Source: Blasia pusilla (Eukaryota > Marchantiophyta > Marchantiopsida > Blasiales). Taken from it: DNA of 64,000 nt. Both the position numbers and the translations under genes were made by a program. How positions within the stretch are numbered: the stretch's first letter is position 1; each line of letters opens with the position of its first letter. Of this stretch, positions 34,441 through 46,890 are shown in pieces. The stretch is taken from assembly GCA_050084515.1 (NCBI GenBank), contig CM114273.1, forward strand, positions 3,658,001 through 3,722,000. The letters run 5' to 3'. The notes under the pieces are model-generated. The model did not search any database and had not been told where the DNA came from. It saw only the letters and a program-made list of their open reading frames with translations.

Positions 34441-35720
34441 TTCATAACTGGTGAATTCGTGAAATGAAGCTCGAAACTCCATAGCTCCTCACACTTCTAT
34501 AGAGCCTCACACTGGGATTGTGGGCAGTGGTAAATCGCGACGGCCAAGCGGTAAAGTTAAGCTATAGCTATGGCGGCCAAGTGAGCTTATGCGGCCAAGC
34601 TGGGCGCATGAGATTAGTCCATCTCATGACATGGGGAGGATGTGAGTTCCATGCGCGAGCGAGAGCATATAGTACCGGAGTTGGTGAAATGAACCTGCCG
34701 CGCTTCATATCTGGGGGACGCGGGAGAGTGTGCCACACTGTCATGTCCATGTCTAAGCACAGTACCGAAGCGCTGCACTTAAAAGAAGGTCATAACGGCG
34801 GCGGACTCCTCTAGCGCCCCGTTAGTCCGTGATCGAGCAAGCGGAGTACTTCAGCGACCTCATCCCAATTAAGGAACCTCACGCTTCCGGATCTCACCTC
34901 CAGCCAGCCAGTGCCGCAGCTACTCCGCGTTGGATCGAGCGATGGAGGGAGCGGAGTACTCGTACCTGAAACGGCGAAATGAAGCTGCGAGTTCAGGAAC
35001 GCGCTTAGACGCCCGTGTTAGCGATGCGCGGTCGCGACGGTAACGGTTGTTGATTTGCATGTGCTAACACGACAACACGGTACTATACTGGGCATGGAAC
35101 GGGTACACGGCCTTGCGTGCTTCTTCGCCACAAGTCCGTGGCCCGGCCAGGCAGGGAGGTGATGGTCTGCCACCTCCAGAGGGAGGAGGTCCATGTTCAA
35201 GAGAAAGTACTGGCACCGATGGAATTAAGCTCACGGTTCATGACTTCGCATCAGACCAAGGGCGGGAGATAATTGGTTCTGTCGGAATGTAGTACCGAAC
35301 ATGTGAACTTAAGCTCCGTTTCTGACTTCACTTCTGCCCGCGCACCACGAGATGGTTCTGCCACATTGTCGGAGTAGGTGTTCGAACAACGAGATAGACT
35401 GTCATATTGTCGGAGTAGGTGTTCGAACGTTGTACTAAGCACACGCAAACTTCAGCTCATAGTCCTGGCGCCTTTCTCCACTGGCACCGAATTTGCTCAA
35501 ATGGAGCTCCCAAATGCTGGAAATTCACATCTGCCAGCCTCGTGACTGTCCGCCACCACATTTGTATCCGCGTTGGAATCACCTCAAGCTCGCGATCCCG
35601 ACATTGGTCGTCGTCATTGTTGTGTTTGAAGCCAGAACCGGAATTGTATGAAGTGAAGCTGCGGGGAGAGGATGAAACAGTCTGCCACCCATGGAGGATC
35701 GGAATTTGAACCTCCGCGAT
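34440..35720. repeat. GC-richer island of degenerate GAAATGAAGCT-bearing repeats
   Basis: The pattern AGTACCG, a short spacer, then GAAATGAAGCT or GAACTTAAGCTC recurs roughly every 100-200 bp (34463, 34688, 34977, 35225, 35305, 35450, 35650). A duplicated TGTCGGAGTAGGTGTTCGAAC occurs near 35370 and 35412. Frames on both strands are short and unsupported. It is an old, diverged repeat block, similar in style to the island at 20.4-21.8 kb. Confidence 0.4.
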
Positions 35721-38280
35721 CACTTTTAAAAACTTTATTCTGTCTGGGCCGCGTCAGGAAACTCTACAATCTTGAGGAGTTTTCTAAGGCAGTGTTGCGT
35801 TTGAAGGTAGTGATAAGAACAACAACATCGCTCCACCACTTCCAGGAGATATTAATCTTTTCGTTTATGAGGTGGTGCTTGAAGATCATGCTAAAGAGGC
35901 TCACTTTATATATTGCTCCAATACATTTAAGCTTATATTCTATAGCTTAAATGTATTGAGATCGAGATTGAGCTTAGTAGAAGATAAGGAACTTATGCAC
36001 TTCACCTCTTGAAAGGGCATGATTGCCATCTTATAGAGTTTGGACATATGATCCGTGGAGTGAGGGTATAACGTTTGGACATTGCACTAGGTGGAATAAA
36101 TTCTTGAATTTCACACATGGCTACTCTTTAAGATGGGCTTGGCATACTTCAATTAATTCCTTAAGTTCAACGGGAAGAGAAGTATCTTTTGCAAACCACA
36201 AATCTAATGAGTACTACTTGCTTATATATTTGTTGTGAAAAGCTTAGCTTGAGAGGGAGGGCTTTGGCTACATGATCCTTGTCTATAAGGCCACCCATGG
36301 AGATTCTTGCTGGAATGATTTCATCTAGAACTTGCTAGGTGATTTCAGCTTAAACGTGAGTCACTTTATTTCTTTTTAAATTTCAACCTTCAACCTTGGT
36401 TTCTAGTAGGTCATTATATCCCACCTTCATGAAGCTTGTTGGTTAATGTTCATATAAGGATAAAGGCTCTTATTCTCATATTTCCTTCTCATATTTCCTA
36501 TCGTCAAAAAAGTATCGAAAGACAAGGTTGGATTGAGTAGTGGATTGTTTGCTTTTCAACATTAAAGAATGAAAGAATGTTGACCTATTCTAGGTAAATT
36601 AGTCCACTAAATTTGTCAATATTTGATCTCTTTTCCAAAGAAGGGTCTTATATCTCTCTAGAAAAGAAAAAAAAAGCAATAGTAGATCATAGAAGAACCT
36701 GAACTTCATCAATTAACTATCTTAATTATTCTTACCTTCTAAGAAAATGAACTAAGATACTTCATTTCTTAGTTCATTATCTACTCTCATAAGATTTATC
36801 CCATTTTTCGCCCTTTGAGATTAAAATTAAGCATATATCAATTTTTCTAGCTAGTTTTAGTCACGTTTTCTTTTCATTTATCAAGTCACTTGTATTGTGA
36901 TCTAATAATACTAATCTTATTTTGATTCTCTATTTTATGCCATATCTATCCAATGCTAAGGTTATTTAGAACTTTTTCGCCATATATTACACAAAGAGAT
37001 ATGGACTCATGTGCAATACGAACCTTATTTTGTAGACCGCCAAGGTATGTGAGGACTTAAATTTAAATGTAACCCTATGTAAACGTAAGTATTCACTCTA
37101 AGAACTAGCATTGACAGAGTACATGGCTTATCCTCCTCTAAGAAACTATTTAACTATACTAGTTAAGAAGATAAGTGTTTTTAGTTAAATTTGTAATACG
37201 AAGAATATCTAAATAATATTTTTTATTGAGAGAATTTTGCTACATTATATTTATGATAACTAATAGAGAGGCTTCCTTCTATTACACGGCACCCATTTTG
37301 GAAATTTTTGTGATACAGTAGCATTAGTTATCTTTTCTCTGAATATTTTAATAAACTAGCATTATTATACAGAGAAACTTGATAATAATAATGAATGAAA
37401 GGAGGATATGAGAGTAAAGAAAATAGGGGAAAAACTAAATAGAGAGATATATTCCTATTATAAGAAGAGGCTTTTTTTGGAAAGTGGTCAATAAATCTTC
37501 TAATGGAGCGTTTCTACAAGAAAACTAGAGTTAAACCTACTAGAGGTTCTTCTAACGTGACTCTTTTTATTTTCCAAGCATACATGGTGGCACACGCGGA
37601 TTCCATGCTCCAATCATCTTGAGCATTCCTAGGAAAATTTGGAAATATTTTTCAAAAATAGGCTGTCTTTAACTTTTTATAAAATATTTTTAAACTATGG
37701 AAAAATGAAAGACCCGCTCCACTTGCCAAAAATTCCAATATTAAGAAAATACTTTCCTTCAACACTACTATTTTCATACAAAGATATCAACCCACTTTCA
37801 TATCTCCACGTAAAACCTTCCGTATGTCATGAGCACCAGATAAGTTTGTTTACTTTTGAAATTAAAAGAGAAATAAGCAAGAAAAGCAGGCGGGAATTAT
37901 ATTTGAGTGCTAAGGGATGGGCGAAGTAGACATGTAGCTTAGGGTACGAACGACCGACCAACTGCTAGCTATTAGAGAGCTTGCTAGTGTACTGTTTAGC
38001 AAGCAATCATGAAGCCTTGCGAAAGTAGGAGAGACCCGCCGCCTCTTGCGAAGCCCTCAAGTGCTCACGGAGAAGAGGTGACTTGTACTTAGAGCCCAAT
38101 TTAGAATTTGGAGTGTGACACATGTTGAGTTTGGAAGAAGGGAGCTACAGTAGAAGTGGTGGTAGTGGAGTCGTTTACTATTCTTAGCCCTTCCCTCTCT
38201 CTCACGACTCATGTGTTCATGCCCTCGAGGAGAGATATGTAGTGCTCTCAAGTGCTTCCCCTGCACTAGCATTTTCTCCT
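35721..38280. other. AT-rich intergenic DNA with one clean hairpin
   Basis: No gene is supported. A perfect 14-bp stem at 35919-35958 (CAATACATTTAAGC with its complement, 12-nt loop) is the only clear structure. Confidence 0.5.
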
Positions 38281-38285
38281 TGATA

Positions 38286-38900
38286 GTTGGCGTGTGAGCG
38301 AACTCTAGTGAGAATCTCCAGGGGAAGAAGAAGGTCTCCTTGCGCTTCTCTTGATTGTTGGCATGTGAGGGAACTCTAGTGAGAAGGTCTAGCAGGACTT
38401 GTGTATGGGTTGTGGCGTGGAGCTTCTTATGTTTGAGGTTCGTGTTGTCGTGACGAGAATAAGCTTGTAGCTTGTAGCTTGTTGATCGTCGGTCTGGGTG
38501 TTTGCTATTGTGGTGAGGTGAAGATGCAGAGGAGTTTGTAGTTAGCTCGTTGTAGCGACCAAGAAGTTTGTAGCTGTATGTAGATGATGTCGGGAATGAG
38601 TTCTTCTGCGGATAGTCGCTAGAAAGTTTGTGAGTAGAAGATTAGCTTCTTGGCATTGAGCTATTGCCATTTTGTGAGCGTTGCCATTTGTGGGCAGAGC
38701 TGAGAGTATTTGTGACGTGAGGTGGTGTGCTTTGAGCCTCAACGATTTGTGTGGGTTGCCAATTGTTGGCATAGCCCAGAGTATTCGTGACTTTGTGACG
38801 TGAGGCAGTGGCTTTGAGCGACTACGATTCCTGAGGGTTGCCAATTGTTGCCATAGCTGAGAGCATTTGTGACGTGAGTTAGTGGCGAGGATATTTTTGC
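38286..38900 (+). repeat. Short tandem repeats in the leader of the F-box/kelch gene
   Basis: GTTGGC(A/G)TGTGAG, then GAACTCTAGTGAGAA, is duplicated with a 71-bp period (38286 and 38357). A second set built on GTTGCCA, GAGAGTATTTGTGACGTGAG and a TTTGAGC block repeats three times at 38680, 38755 and 38837. These lie within 750 bp of the start codon. A candidate leader-intron acceptor, CTTACCTCAG, ends at 39012. Confidence 0.65.
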
Positions 38901-39036
38901 GAGGCACCGAGAAACTGAGAGCGATCTCAAAGTCTTGGAAAGGCGGAGAGTGTAGGAGAGATACGTAGTTTCGTCGGGGGGTAGACGAGATCGGAGGAAT
39001 AACTTACCTCAGGATAAGGAGCGGTAGCGAGGAGAG

Positions 39037-41163
39037 ATGAATTATGACGAAGCAGAGACTGAGGGCGGGGAGAGAAACGAAAGGTTAGATTCTGTCACCA
39101 GACCCGATACCATGTCCATGCTGATCGGACCCGATGCTCTTGGAAAGCCTCTTTCTGTTCGGATGGCCGAGCGCAAGCTGAAGAGACGAAACAGAGATGA
39201 CGTAGAGGAGAGAGCTGATGTTGAGCGTCGTGTAGGGCGCCAAATGAGGAATGTAGTGGACAGAAACTCCAACAACAATGGATCCGGTTTCATATACAAC
39301 GATTTCAACAACGTGGGACGTCATGTTGAACTCACCAACCGTAATATCGTTGGAGTTGCAGAGAGCAGCTTCAACGACAACAACATAATCGGTGATGCAA
39401 GAAGTGTTGCAGCGTACAACATAATCGGCGTCGCGGAGAGTATCGCTACTCTCAAAAACTGCAACCACAACAGGTTGGGGGTGGCTAGGACTCGCAGCGT
39501 GATCCATGAGGCGGGCACTGTTAATGCGTACAACATAATTGGTGTGGCAGAGAGTATCGCAGCATTCAATAACTTCAACCACAACATAATCGGTGTCGCA
39601 GAAAGTATTGCTGCTTACAATGCCCTCCGCCTCGAAGCAGCGGCTGCAGCAACGAGCCCTTCAGAATTCGGCTTCAGTGGTGGGATCCGCTTCAAGCACG
39701 ACAACAAAATGAATGCTGAAGAGATCAACTTCAACCGCAGCAATGTAGCAGGCAACTCCTCGGACTTCAGCAGAAGGACCAGTTTTGCGCACAACAACTT
39801 CAATCGTGTCAATACCATGGATGTCGAAGGTATGAGTCTCCATCACACCAACGCACCCGTCCCACCCAGCCACCCCAGCCGTGCAGCACATTTCGACGGA
39901 GGGATCAGTGTTGCCGAGAACAGCTGCAATCATGCTAAACGAACGGATGCTGGCGAGATCTGCTTCAACCATGCCAATTCATCCGACGCCAGCTCCAACC
40001 CCCACCCCCGATTGCTCCGGGGACATAAGGATTTGATTGTGGTCAAAGTAATAAAATCACCGATAGGGGAGCAGGAGGAGATCGCTGCAACAGAGACCGG
40101 GCAGGTGACTGTGGGAGATTACTTTCCTCTGTTACAAGATGATCTGGGCATTCAGTGCTTGAGGAGGATTCCCCGTTCCAAGATCTACGAGGCAGCTGTG
40201 GTTTGCAAAAGCTGGAAGAATTACCTCTTGAGAAGCGAAATGTACAGGGCCCGTCGAGCTCTCTGTATGCGTGAAGACTGGGTGTTCATACTGGGAATGA
40301 ATCTCGACAAGAAGTGGCGGGCCTTCCGACCGAGTATCAACGACTGGATCGTCATTCCTCCATGTCCCACGGACTACACCTTCGACTCTTGCGACAAGGA
40401 ATCCACGGTGGCTGGGCTGAGCTTGCTGGTCATGGGGCAGTGTGCGAGCGGGTTCAAGATTTGGAGATTCGACACGTTCAAGAGCCAGTGGTTCGACGCC
40501 CCGAGAATGCACTCGGATCGATGTTTATTCGGGTCAGCGAGCTCCGATCACTTCGCCTACTTCGGAGGTGGCAGCTGCAGAGGCGCAGTTCTGAAATCCG
40601 CGGAGCGCTACAACTCCGAAACCGACTCCTGGGAGCTGCTTCCCGACATGCACACCGAGAGAAAGTGCTGCTCGGGATTTTTCATGGACGGTAAGTTCCA
40701 TGTCATCGGAGGTCACTCCCATGACAATATCGTTCTCAATTCCGGAGAGGTGTATGATCCAAAGACCGGTCTGTGGACAGTCATCCCAGGTATGTGGCCC
40801 CGTCGCTTTTCTCCCAATTCCAGGATTGCGCCGCCGCTGGTGGCGGTGTTGGACAACAAGCTTTACGGCTACAACATAGTGAAGAATGCACTGATGCTGT
40901 ATGACAAGGAGCGCAGTGAGTGGCATCTTTTGCAGAAAGTTCCACAGCGAGCCAAGAGCATGAATGGCTGGGGCTTGGGCTTCAAGGCAGTGGGCGATGA
41001 ACTGTTTATCATCGGCGGCGCCAGGGGCCCGGGTCAATTCTTCCCTGCCATCCATGCCTACCGCCCCGCCGTCTCAAATGCAAGCGAAAGGTGGAGGTTC
41101 GTGACGTATCTGCGGCTCCCCACCAGCGGCTTCATCTACAATTGTGCTGTTATGAGTGGCTAG
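39037..41163 (+). CDS. F-box/kelch-repeat protein with NIIGVAES repeat N-terminus
   Basis: 708 residues in one exon, likely an SCF substrate adaptor. The C-terminal half is typical of plant F-box/kelch proteins. The F-box is at about 363-405 (FPLLQDDLGIQCLRRIPRS, AAVVCKSWKNYLL). The bridge YRARRALCMREDWVFIL is followed by kelch blades from about 430 to 705 (AYFGGGS, ERYNSETDSWELLP, FHVIGGH, EVYDPKTGLW, LFIIGGARGPG). The N-terminal 345 residues are unusual. After a basic segment (41-75) come five or six copies of a motif around NIIGVAESIAAFN (103-200), then Asn- and His-rich sequence with NHAN/FNHA words. I know no family with this extension. Substrate unknown. The start is the first ATG after the candidate leader-intron acceptor. 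Confidence 0.9.
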   Translation: MNYDEAETEGGERNERLDSVTRPDTMSMLIGPDALGKPLSVRMAERKLKRRNRDDVEERADVERRVGRQMRNVVDRNSNNNGSGFIYNDFNNVGRHVELTNRNIVGVAESSFNDNNIIGDARSVAAYNIIGVAESIATLKNCNHNRLGVARTRSVIHEAGTVNAYNIIGVAESIAAFNNFNHNIIGVAESIAAYNALRLEAAAAATSPSEFGFSGGIRFKHDNKMNAEEINFNRSNVAGNSSDFSRRTSFAHNNFNRVNTMDVEGMSLHHTNAPVPPSHPSRAAHFDGGISVAENSCNHAKRTDAGEICFNHANSSDASSNPHPRLLRGHKDLIVVKVIKSPIGEQEEIAATETGQVTVGDYFPLLQDDLGIQCLRRIPRSKIYEAAVVCKSWKNYLLRSEMYRARRALCMREDWVFILGMNLDKKWRAFRPSINDWIVIPPCPTDYTFDSCDKESTVAGLSLLVMGQCASGFKIWRFDTFKSQWFDAPRMHSDRCLFGSASSDHFAYFGGGSCRGAVLKSAERYNSETDSWELLPDMHTERKCCSGFFMDGKFHVIGGHSHDNIVLNSGEVYDPKTGLWTVIPGMWPRRFSPNSRIAPPLVAVLDNKLYGYNIVKNALMLYDKERSEWHLLQKVPQRAKSMNGWGLGFKAVGDELFIIGGARGPGQFFPAIHAYRPAVSNASERWRFVTYLRLPTSGFIYNCAVMSG

Positions 41164-42400
41164 CTCAGTCTCGCCATAGATTCAAACGCTTTCTTCGCAT
41201 CCGGATCTGCAGGTTACTTGCGCTGAAATGGTCTTTACGGTAATGCTACTGAACTTGGGCTGCGCTGGCTATGGCGGACAGACAATCCACAACGCTCTCC
41301 ACGATTTTTTTCCGAAGCATCTGATGGTGCTTTCCAGCTCGAGGATAGGAGTTTACTCATGTCGAAATTTTTTGAATGCTTCTATGCCTCGGTCAAACTG
41401 TTAAGTCTTCTGTTTGTAAATTTATTTTTTTCAATTCGAGTCACTACTGCAGTTCGTGGATATGCCTCTAACTTTTCAATGAAGCAAGAGAAGCTCGCGG
41501 ATGGAAGCGCATTCATGTGTCGACGTCGTGATTGCACGTGAATGCTTGTGAATGTTAGAGTCTGCTGCTTAGAGTGAATGAAACTTTGCCAGAGAAGTGT
41601 AAGAGTGGTTCAATATGACCAGGACAATGCGAGTGTGTGCAAAAGATGTGTGCATCCATAGCTTCGTCCACAACTGCTCGATGAGTTATTTTCTCGCCAC
41701 ATTAAGTGATAACTTGCTTCCGAAAGCCATGGAATGGTCAGACCTAATCAAGCGGGATAATCCCGCTATGGAGAAGATATAGATCTAACAATCCTAGAAC
41801 TGTCTAATCAGTGCCTCCTGGCCACATTCAATCTTTCCTTGTCGTGCGAATTTAGGCCTTTTCTAAGGTTCCGTTCGAATCTCTCCGCTGGAGTCTCCTG
41901 GCTACGAATAAGTAGATAGCGAGTTTGAGCAACACTCATTTTCGTCTCGATCCCTGGGCCTACACGCTCGCATGCGAGCGCTTGGGATGTGATGATTCGT
42001 CGGCAGCAAGAATTTAATTCGGCGTTTTGATTCCATGTCTTTTAACCATACGAAAGTATCCGTTGGTGTAATAACTCTTCCGTTTCGCCTTTTTATCACG
42101 TGAAAACCCAAGACTTAGTGGGGAAAGACAAAGAGAACAACTTGTGAACCCATCGATTAGGCAAGCTTTGCACCTATTGTTCTACGCCGTTCCGGTTATT
42201 GACTCACATTTTGACATGCTTTCTCGAAACGAAATATTTTCAAAAATAAAAACATACTTCCAACGGATTTTCTTTTGTAAACTTTTGTAATGTTTTGCAA
42301 AACAAATTTGCGCCGAAGTGTTCATTTCCGTTTGAATTAATTTTTTCTAAGCGCGAACTCATCAAATCGTCGAATTCCTTCGCTAACAAAGGAATTAAGT
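41164..42400. other. 3' flank of the F-box/kelch gene
   Basis: Probable 3' UTR followed by intergenic DNA. No additional gene is supported. Confidence 0.45.
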
Positions 42401-43300
42401 TGCGGAGCATTTCGGTTTATGAAAAAAAAGGTTCAAAATAGTGATCGCTCCGAAACGCCATGGCGACCTGAACTAGAAGCGACTGACGTAGACGGAGTAG
42501 ATATTTCCTCGTCTACTTCGCCATCAGATCTTGTAAACCGGAAGGAAGGTGTTTCTTTTCTTCATCTAGCTCTCCACCGGATGTTCTACTTGGGAAACCC
42601 GAGGACTGTATTGACGATCAGAGTCTTCGCGCTCCTCGTCTAGTCCAGCAGAAACCACCATCGCTACCAAGACTATGCTGCCGAGCACAGGGTGTACAGA
42701 AACCTCTAGCTCGCCGATGATATGAGAATCGTCACGATCGTCGCCGTGGGAGTTGGAGTATTACATGTACGCACTCCATCACGGAGACGATTAGGATCGT
42801 GACTACCCTCGCCTGCTGCACGCCAGTCGTGACTTGTGCACAAGCCATTGCGAAGATGTCAGAGTTCTCGCGACGATTTCTTGCGATCCTCCATGCGCCG
42901 CGGCCAATAGAATCGATCCTGCACCAGCACATCAAGAGAAACGACCAGCGAAAGACCGCCTCCACCGCTATCGCAAAGCACCACTGTCAACTCTTCCGAC
43001 ATTGACTTTGATCCTCTACGAATGTAGAATCACCGCCATCGCCAAAACGAGCGCGGACTAGATGAAACGAATCGTCGCCTAGCCTAGATCACCCTACAAA
43101 ATGCTGGGATGATGGATGATTGTCGCGACGCACCGCCATCGCCAGAACTGATCATCGCCTGCAGTACCCAACGCAAATTATCCCACGCTCTTCCGTCTCC
43201 AGGACCATCTACCTTCGCTGACATATCTTCTTGGGGTGATGATCTAGACATGTGTAGACTAGTCCGGAGAGATTCCCCGTCACACCAAATTTTATAAAAA
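42400..43300. repeat. GC-richer island of degenerate short repeats
   Basis: Words such as GATCGTCGCC, CCATCGCCA and ACCACCATCGC recur on a GC-richer background between AT-rich flanks. The small frames on both strands have no domain. It resembles the other islands at 20.4, 31, 32 and 34.5 kb. Confidence 0.35.
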
Positions 43301-44400
43301 AATCACCACTTTGGCTCACAATCGACTAAAATATGAATTATAATGTGAACTATATATTATTGTTTTGTAAGGAACATCTTTATTCCTATACCTCTCTTTA
43401 GGTGGCCTAGCGTAGGGTCTAAACGACAAACATCTATTCCTCTCTTTAGCCTAAGTAATAGTAACTCTTCTATTTATGTGGACTTGTTTAAGACACCTGT
43501 CCTCTCTAAAAGTCTAATTTCATCTAACTAAGATAGCGGGAAAATGAAAATTGGAGCATGAGCACTGGCACTTCTAGTATAGCATATCCTAGATTTATAA
43601 TTCATGTGACCCTATTATTATTTCACATCAGGTTATCACTTGGTTTCTTTAATCATTATTGTGCTTATAAGTGTCCCTTCTCTTTTCAATAGGATCCTTC
43701 CATTTAAGAAGTGAAAAAAAAATTTAGAGTTAATTAAATCATTATGTTATAATGGATAATTTAAATTATCCATTATCAGCAAGGGCATCTGTGTGGGTTA
43801 ATTTCAGATAACACCTAATTAAATACCCATATTATGTTGACATATTTATCTCAACCATGCACATGAATATCTTATTAGTTTGGAAGGGATGAAATTAGTG
43901 AATGAAAAGTCTTCCAATTGTTGAGTTATAAAAAGATAAAGTTCATACGACTCTTTATACTTCTTAGAAAAATTCATATCTTCTTCAAATCTCAAATAAT
44001 AGATTATGGTATTTCCAATAGGGTTAATAGTGAAACCTCCCAACAAAAGTGTTAAATCTACTAGTTAGGTCTCCTATGGATCCTCCCTTAAGGTCTTAAA
44101 CCACATTGCTCTATGGAAGGGAAGGAAACCACTAATATGGGAATTATAATAGTTCATATATCCTTTATGGATTTTTGGGAATTAAGTACTAACCTCACCT
44201 ATCAATAAATATGATGTGGATTCATATGGAAAGCTTATGAAGAACTCTTCATATAGATTCTAGCTATATTTTCTTATGAATCACTAGGTAGGAGTAGCTA
44301 TTAGCTAATGATGGGTAATTTGAATTACCTATCATTAACCCCCTAAATCCCCGAAATCTACCACTCTAGATAAAAAAGGTTCAACCATCATAGAGTTTCA
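43301..44400. other. AT-rich DNA with two related palindromes
   Basis: A perfect 28-bp palindrome lies at 43749-43776 (ATAATGGATAATTT and its complement). A related imperfect one lies at about 44304-44336 (TAATGATGGGTAATTT facing GAATTACCTATCATTA). They may be the ends of a small transposon or two copies of one. No gene. Confidence 0.5.
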
Positions 44401-44417
44401 AGCGGTGCATGTAGAGA

Positions 44418-44665
44418 GGCAGTATCAAGGTTGCATATGGACAAGACCCGTATTTGTGACCCGTATTTTCCACCTTCTTTCTCATCCTCCACTTATGCAA
44501 CCTTGATACTGACCCGTATTTTCTCGTTTCTTCCTCCTCCCTCCCCCTTTTTTAACCTTGCTCTTGCCCTGTCTTCCACCATGAACTATAAAGTATGGGC
44601 CGTACTTTTTGCAATCCATGTCCGCGGATATGTCCAAACTTGTTCGTTTTTGTGCAACCATCAAC
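44418..44665 (+). mobile_element. Copy of the GGACATGTCC/AAGGTTGCA transposon-like repeat
   Basis: AGTATCAAGGTTGCATA (44421-44437) is repeated inverted at about 44494-44511. It is followed by a unit containing CCACCATGAACTATAAAGT and CCATGTCCGCGGATATGTCC. The same words occur in the cluster at 55.7-56.6 kb and at 57.8-58.1 kb. The shared AAGGTTGCA(T/C)ATGGACAA end suggests terminal inverted repeats of a non-autonomous DNA transposon. Confidence 0.5.
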
Positions 44666-44991
44666 AACATAGGGGAAATTGAGTAAGGAGGGAGGAGGAG
44701 CACCCTAGATGGGGGATATGGGTTAGGATGGTTGAAAATTAGGGTACAATTGTTGAAAAAAAAGGGTGGGTCAAGCTTGATGTTAGGATTATTGAAAAGG
44801 GGATGGATCATAAGATTGAGATTAAAGAAACAAAAGTAAATTTACTCTATGCTTGTAAGTCCAATTTATTTGAATATCACTAATAAATGAAGATGGATGG
44901 GAAAAACTAGGAAATTTCTATTTCTCTGTTTCCACCCTTTCTTATATATATTTTTTCATTTCTTGGAATCCTTTCCTTCCTCCGTCGCCCT

Positions 44992-44995
<4 letters not shown>

Positions 44996-45025
<30 letters not shown>
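44996..45025. repeat. CT microsatellite
   Basis: A pure dinucleotide run of about 15 CT units. Confidence 0.95.
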
Positions 45026-45029
<4 letters not shown>

Positions 45030-45030
<1 letters not shown>

Positions 45031-46890
45031 TAGTTAAACTTGATAAGAGATAATTTATTTTGCTACTAGATAATCCTAATGGATCTAGTGATCAAAGTAA
45101 GCATGTCTTAGTGAGTGTTCCAAGTTTTTTATTGAAATATTCATAAAAAAAATTTGTAGTAATTTGCCATGCTTTCATGGGAAGATAAACTTAAAGCTAC
45201 CTAATCCATGGCTCCATGACTAGAAAATCAAAAAGGATATATTAATTAGAATATAATCACATCTTATGATGAGCTATTACAACAACTAGAAAGTCAAATT
45301 CATTGGATTGATTCATCCCCAAATCATGTGTTAGCATGATGAAAACAACTTCAAACAAGAAGGACCGCCCTTCAACAGAAAAGGAAGATTAAGCACAACG
45401 AGAATACCTTGAAGCATTTCAAAGCAACTATTACAAAGATTGAGATAAATAAGGCTCTAGAGTTCATAACTGATGGGGAAATCTATAAAGAGAGCTACCA
45501 GTGGGGTTTTAACTTTTGAAAGTGAAATTCAACAAAGTTGACTGATTCTTCTACATTTCATTGGGGGAGCCATCTACAAAAATTAGTGAAGAACTCCCTC
45601 GTATATTTTCTTAGCAAATTAAAAGTGATTCTATGGAAATTAGCAATTTTTTGAGGAAATCCTCTCAACCAACCCTTCCAACCTTCAAATGTTTATATTG
45701 TATGGGGGCTGGTATTCTGGCAGGAGAGAGTAAGAGAGGAGAGTCTCTCTTCAAAAAAAAGGGCCAAATCCGCCTCCTCTCTTCAAAACTTTATGACATA
45801 TTTGAAATTGTTGTTTGCTTTCAAATCCATGAAATCTTTAGAAGAGAGTAGGTAGTGGTCCACATTTGGCCCTAAAAAAACTTACTTTTTCCTTGGGGCG
45901 AAAAAAAAGTAGACATCATAAGACCACTACAAACATTTTTCCATCACTCTCCACGTGAGCCTAAGTTTCTTAACATCTCCTCATCTCGATCAACAAAAAG
46001 CAGTGCCCTTGGTATTTTTGTTGGAGGACCACCCGGATGCCAACCCTAAGCATCTACTCCAAGGCATCTACTGCCTGAAATTTCTACCTCATCTACTTCT
46101 GAACATGCCCTAACTAAAGCCTCTTGAGCAACATTGATGGCATAGGCTCGACCTGTCTCTTGGACATGCTTGAAGGTAAGATCTACCTCTATATTCTTCC
46201 CATGCTTGCTTCTTCTCAATCTGGTTCGAGCCCCGCCCTCAGTTCACACCTCTACTTAGCTCCACCTGCACAAATCTTCCAGAAATCACTCCTTGATCCT
46301 CTCAACTCCATAGATCTCTCCCTTGGATTCTCAAGCTTTATGGCCTTCAAATGAGGTCCTCTAGGCTTCCATGAGGAATCTTCTAGCCCACAAGAGTCCA
46401 AGCATTTGAGCTCAGCCTCCATTGACCTCTTCTTAGCCCCTTATTCTTCATTTCTTGGCCCTAACAATCAGATCCACCCCTCGGTTCAAACCCTCCTCTA
46501 CAACAAAGAATCAAGCACTCTATCTCCTTCATTGGATACCTGAGACTCCCTAGTGCCTACACCATCTCCCTTGTCTCCTCTAGGCTTGAGGTCAATGGAG
46601 TGACCTCTATTATCATTGTACAATCTTCTTAACTTGTTCTTATGATTTCTTGCACCACCTCCACAAGTCCCAAAACATATTCCAGAAAACTTTTACAAAC
46701 ACCATTATGGGTTCAAAAATCTCCTTTATTACTCTCCGAAGGAACTCGAAATGTACATTGAACCTAGTCTATGATTTCTTCACCTCGTCATCTACAAATT
46801 TACTCCTAACTCTCCTCGTGACAATACCAAAGGAATGTCTTGGGATTCAAGTGGCTCCTCCGGCCGGTTGTAGACGGGGATCAAAATGTT
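45030..46890. other. Intergenic DNA, possible decayed element
   Basis: Some frames look faintly protein-like on the minus strand near 46,250-46,650 (hydrophilic, E/K/S-rich), but none is long or matches a family. No gene is called. Confidence 0.35.

Noticed and set aside
35690-35765. tRNA gene on the minus strand
   Set aside because: A T-arm-like GGTTCAAATTCC is present, but no matching acceptor stem or A box lies at the right distance.
42419-43297. Small frames in the 42.4-43.3 kb island
   Set aside because: They overlap on both strands and share repeat-derived phrases; no family or start context supports them.
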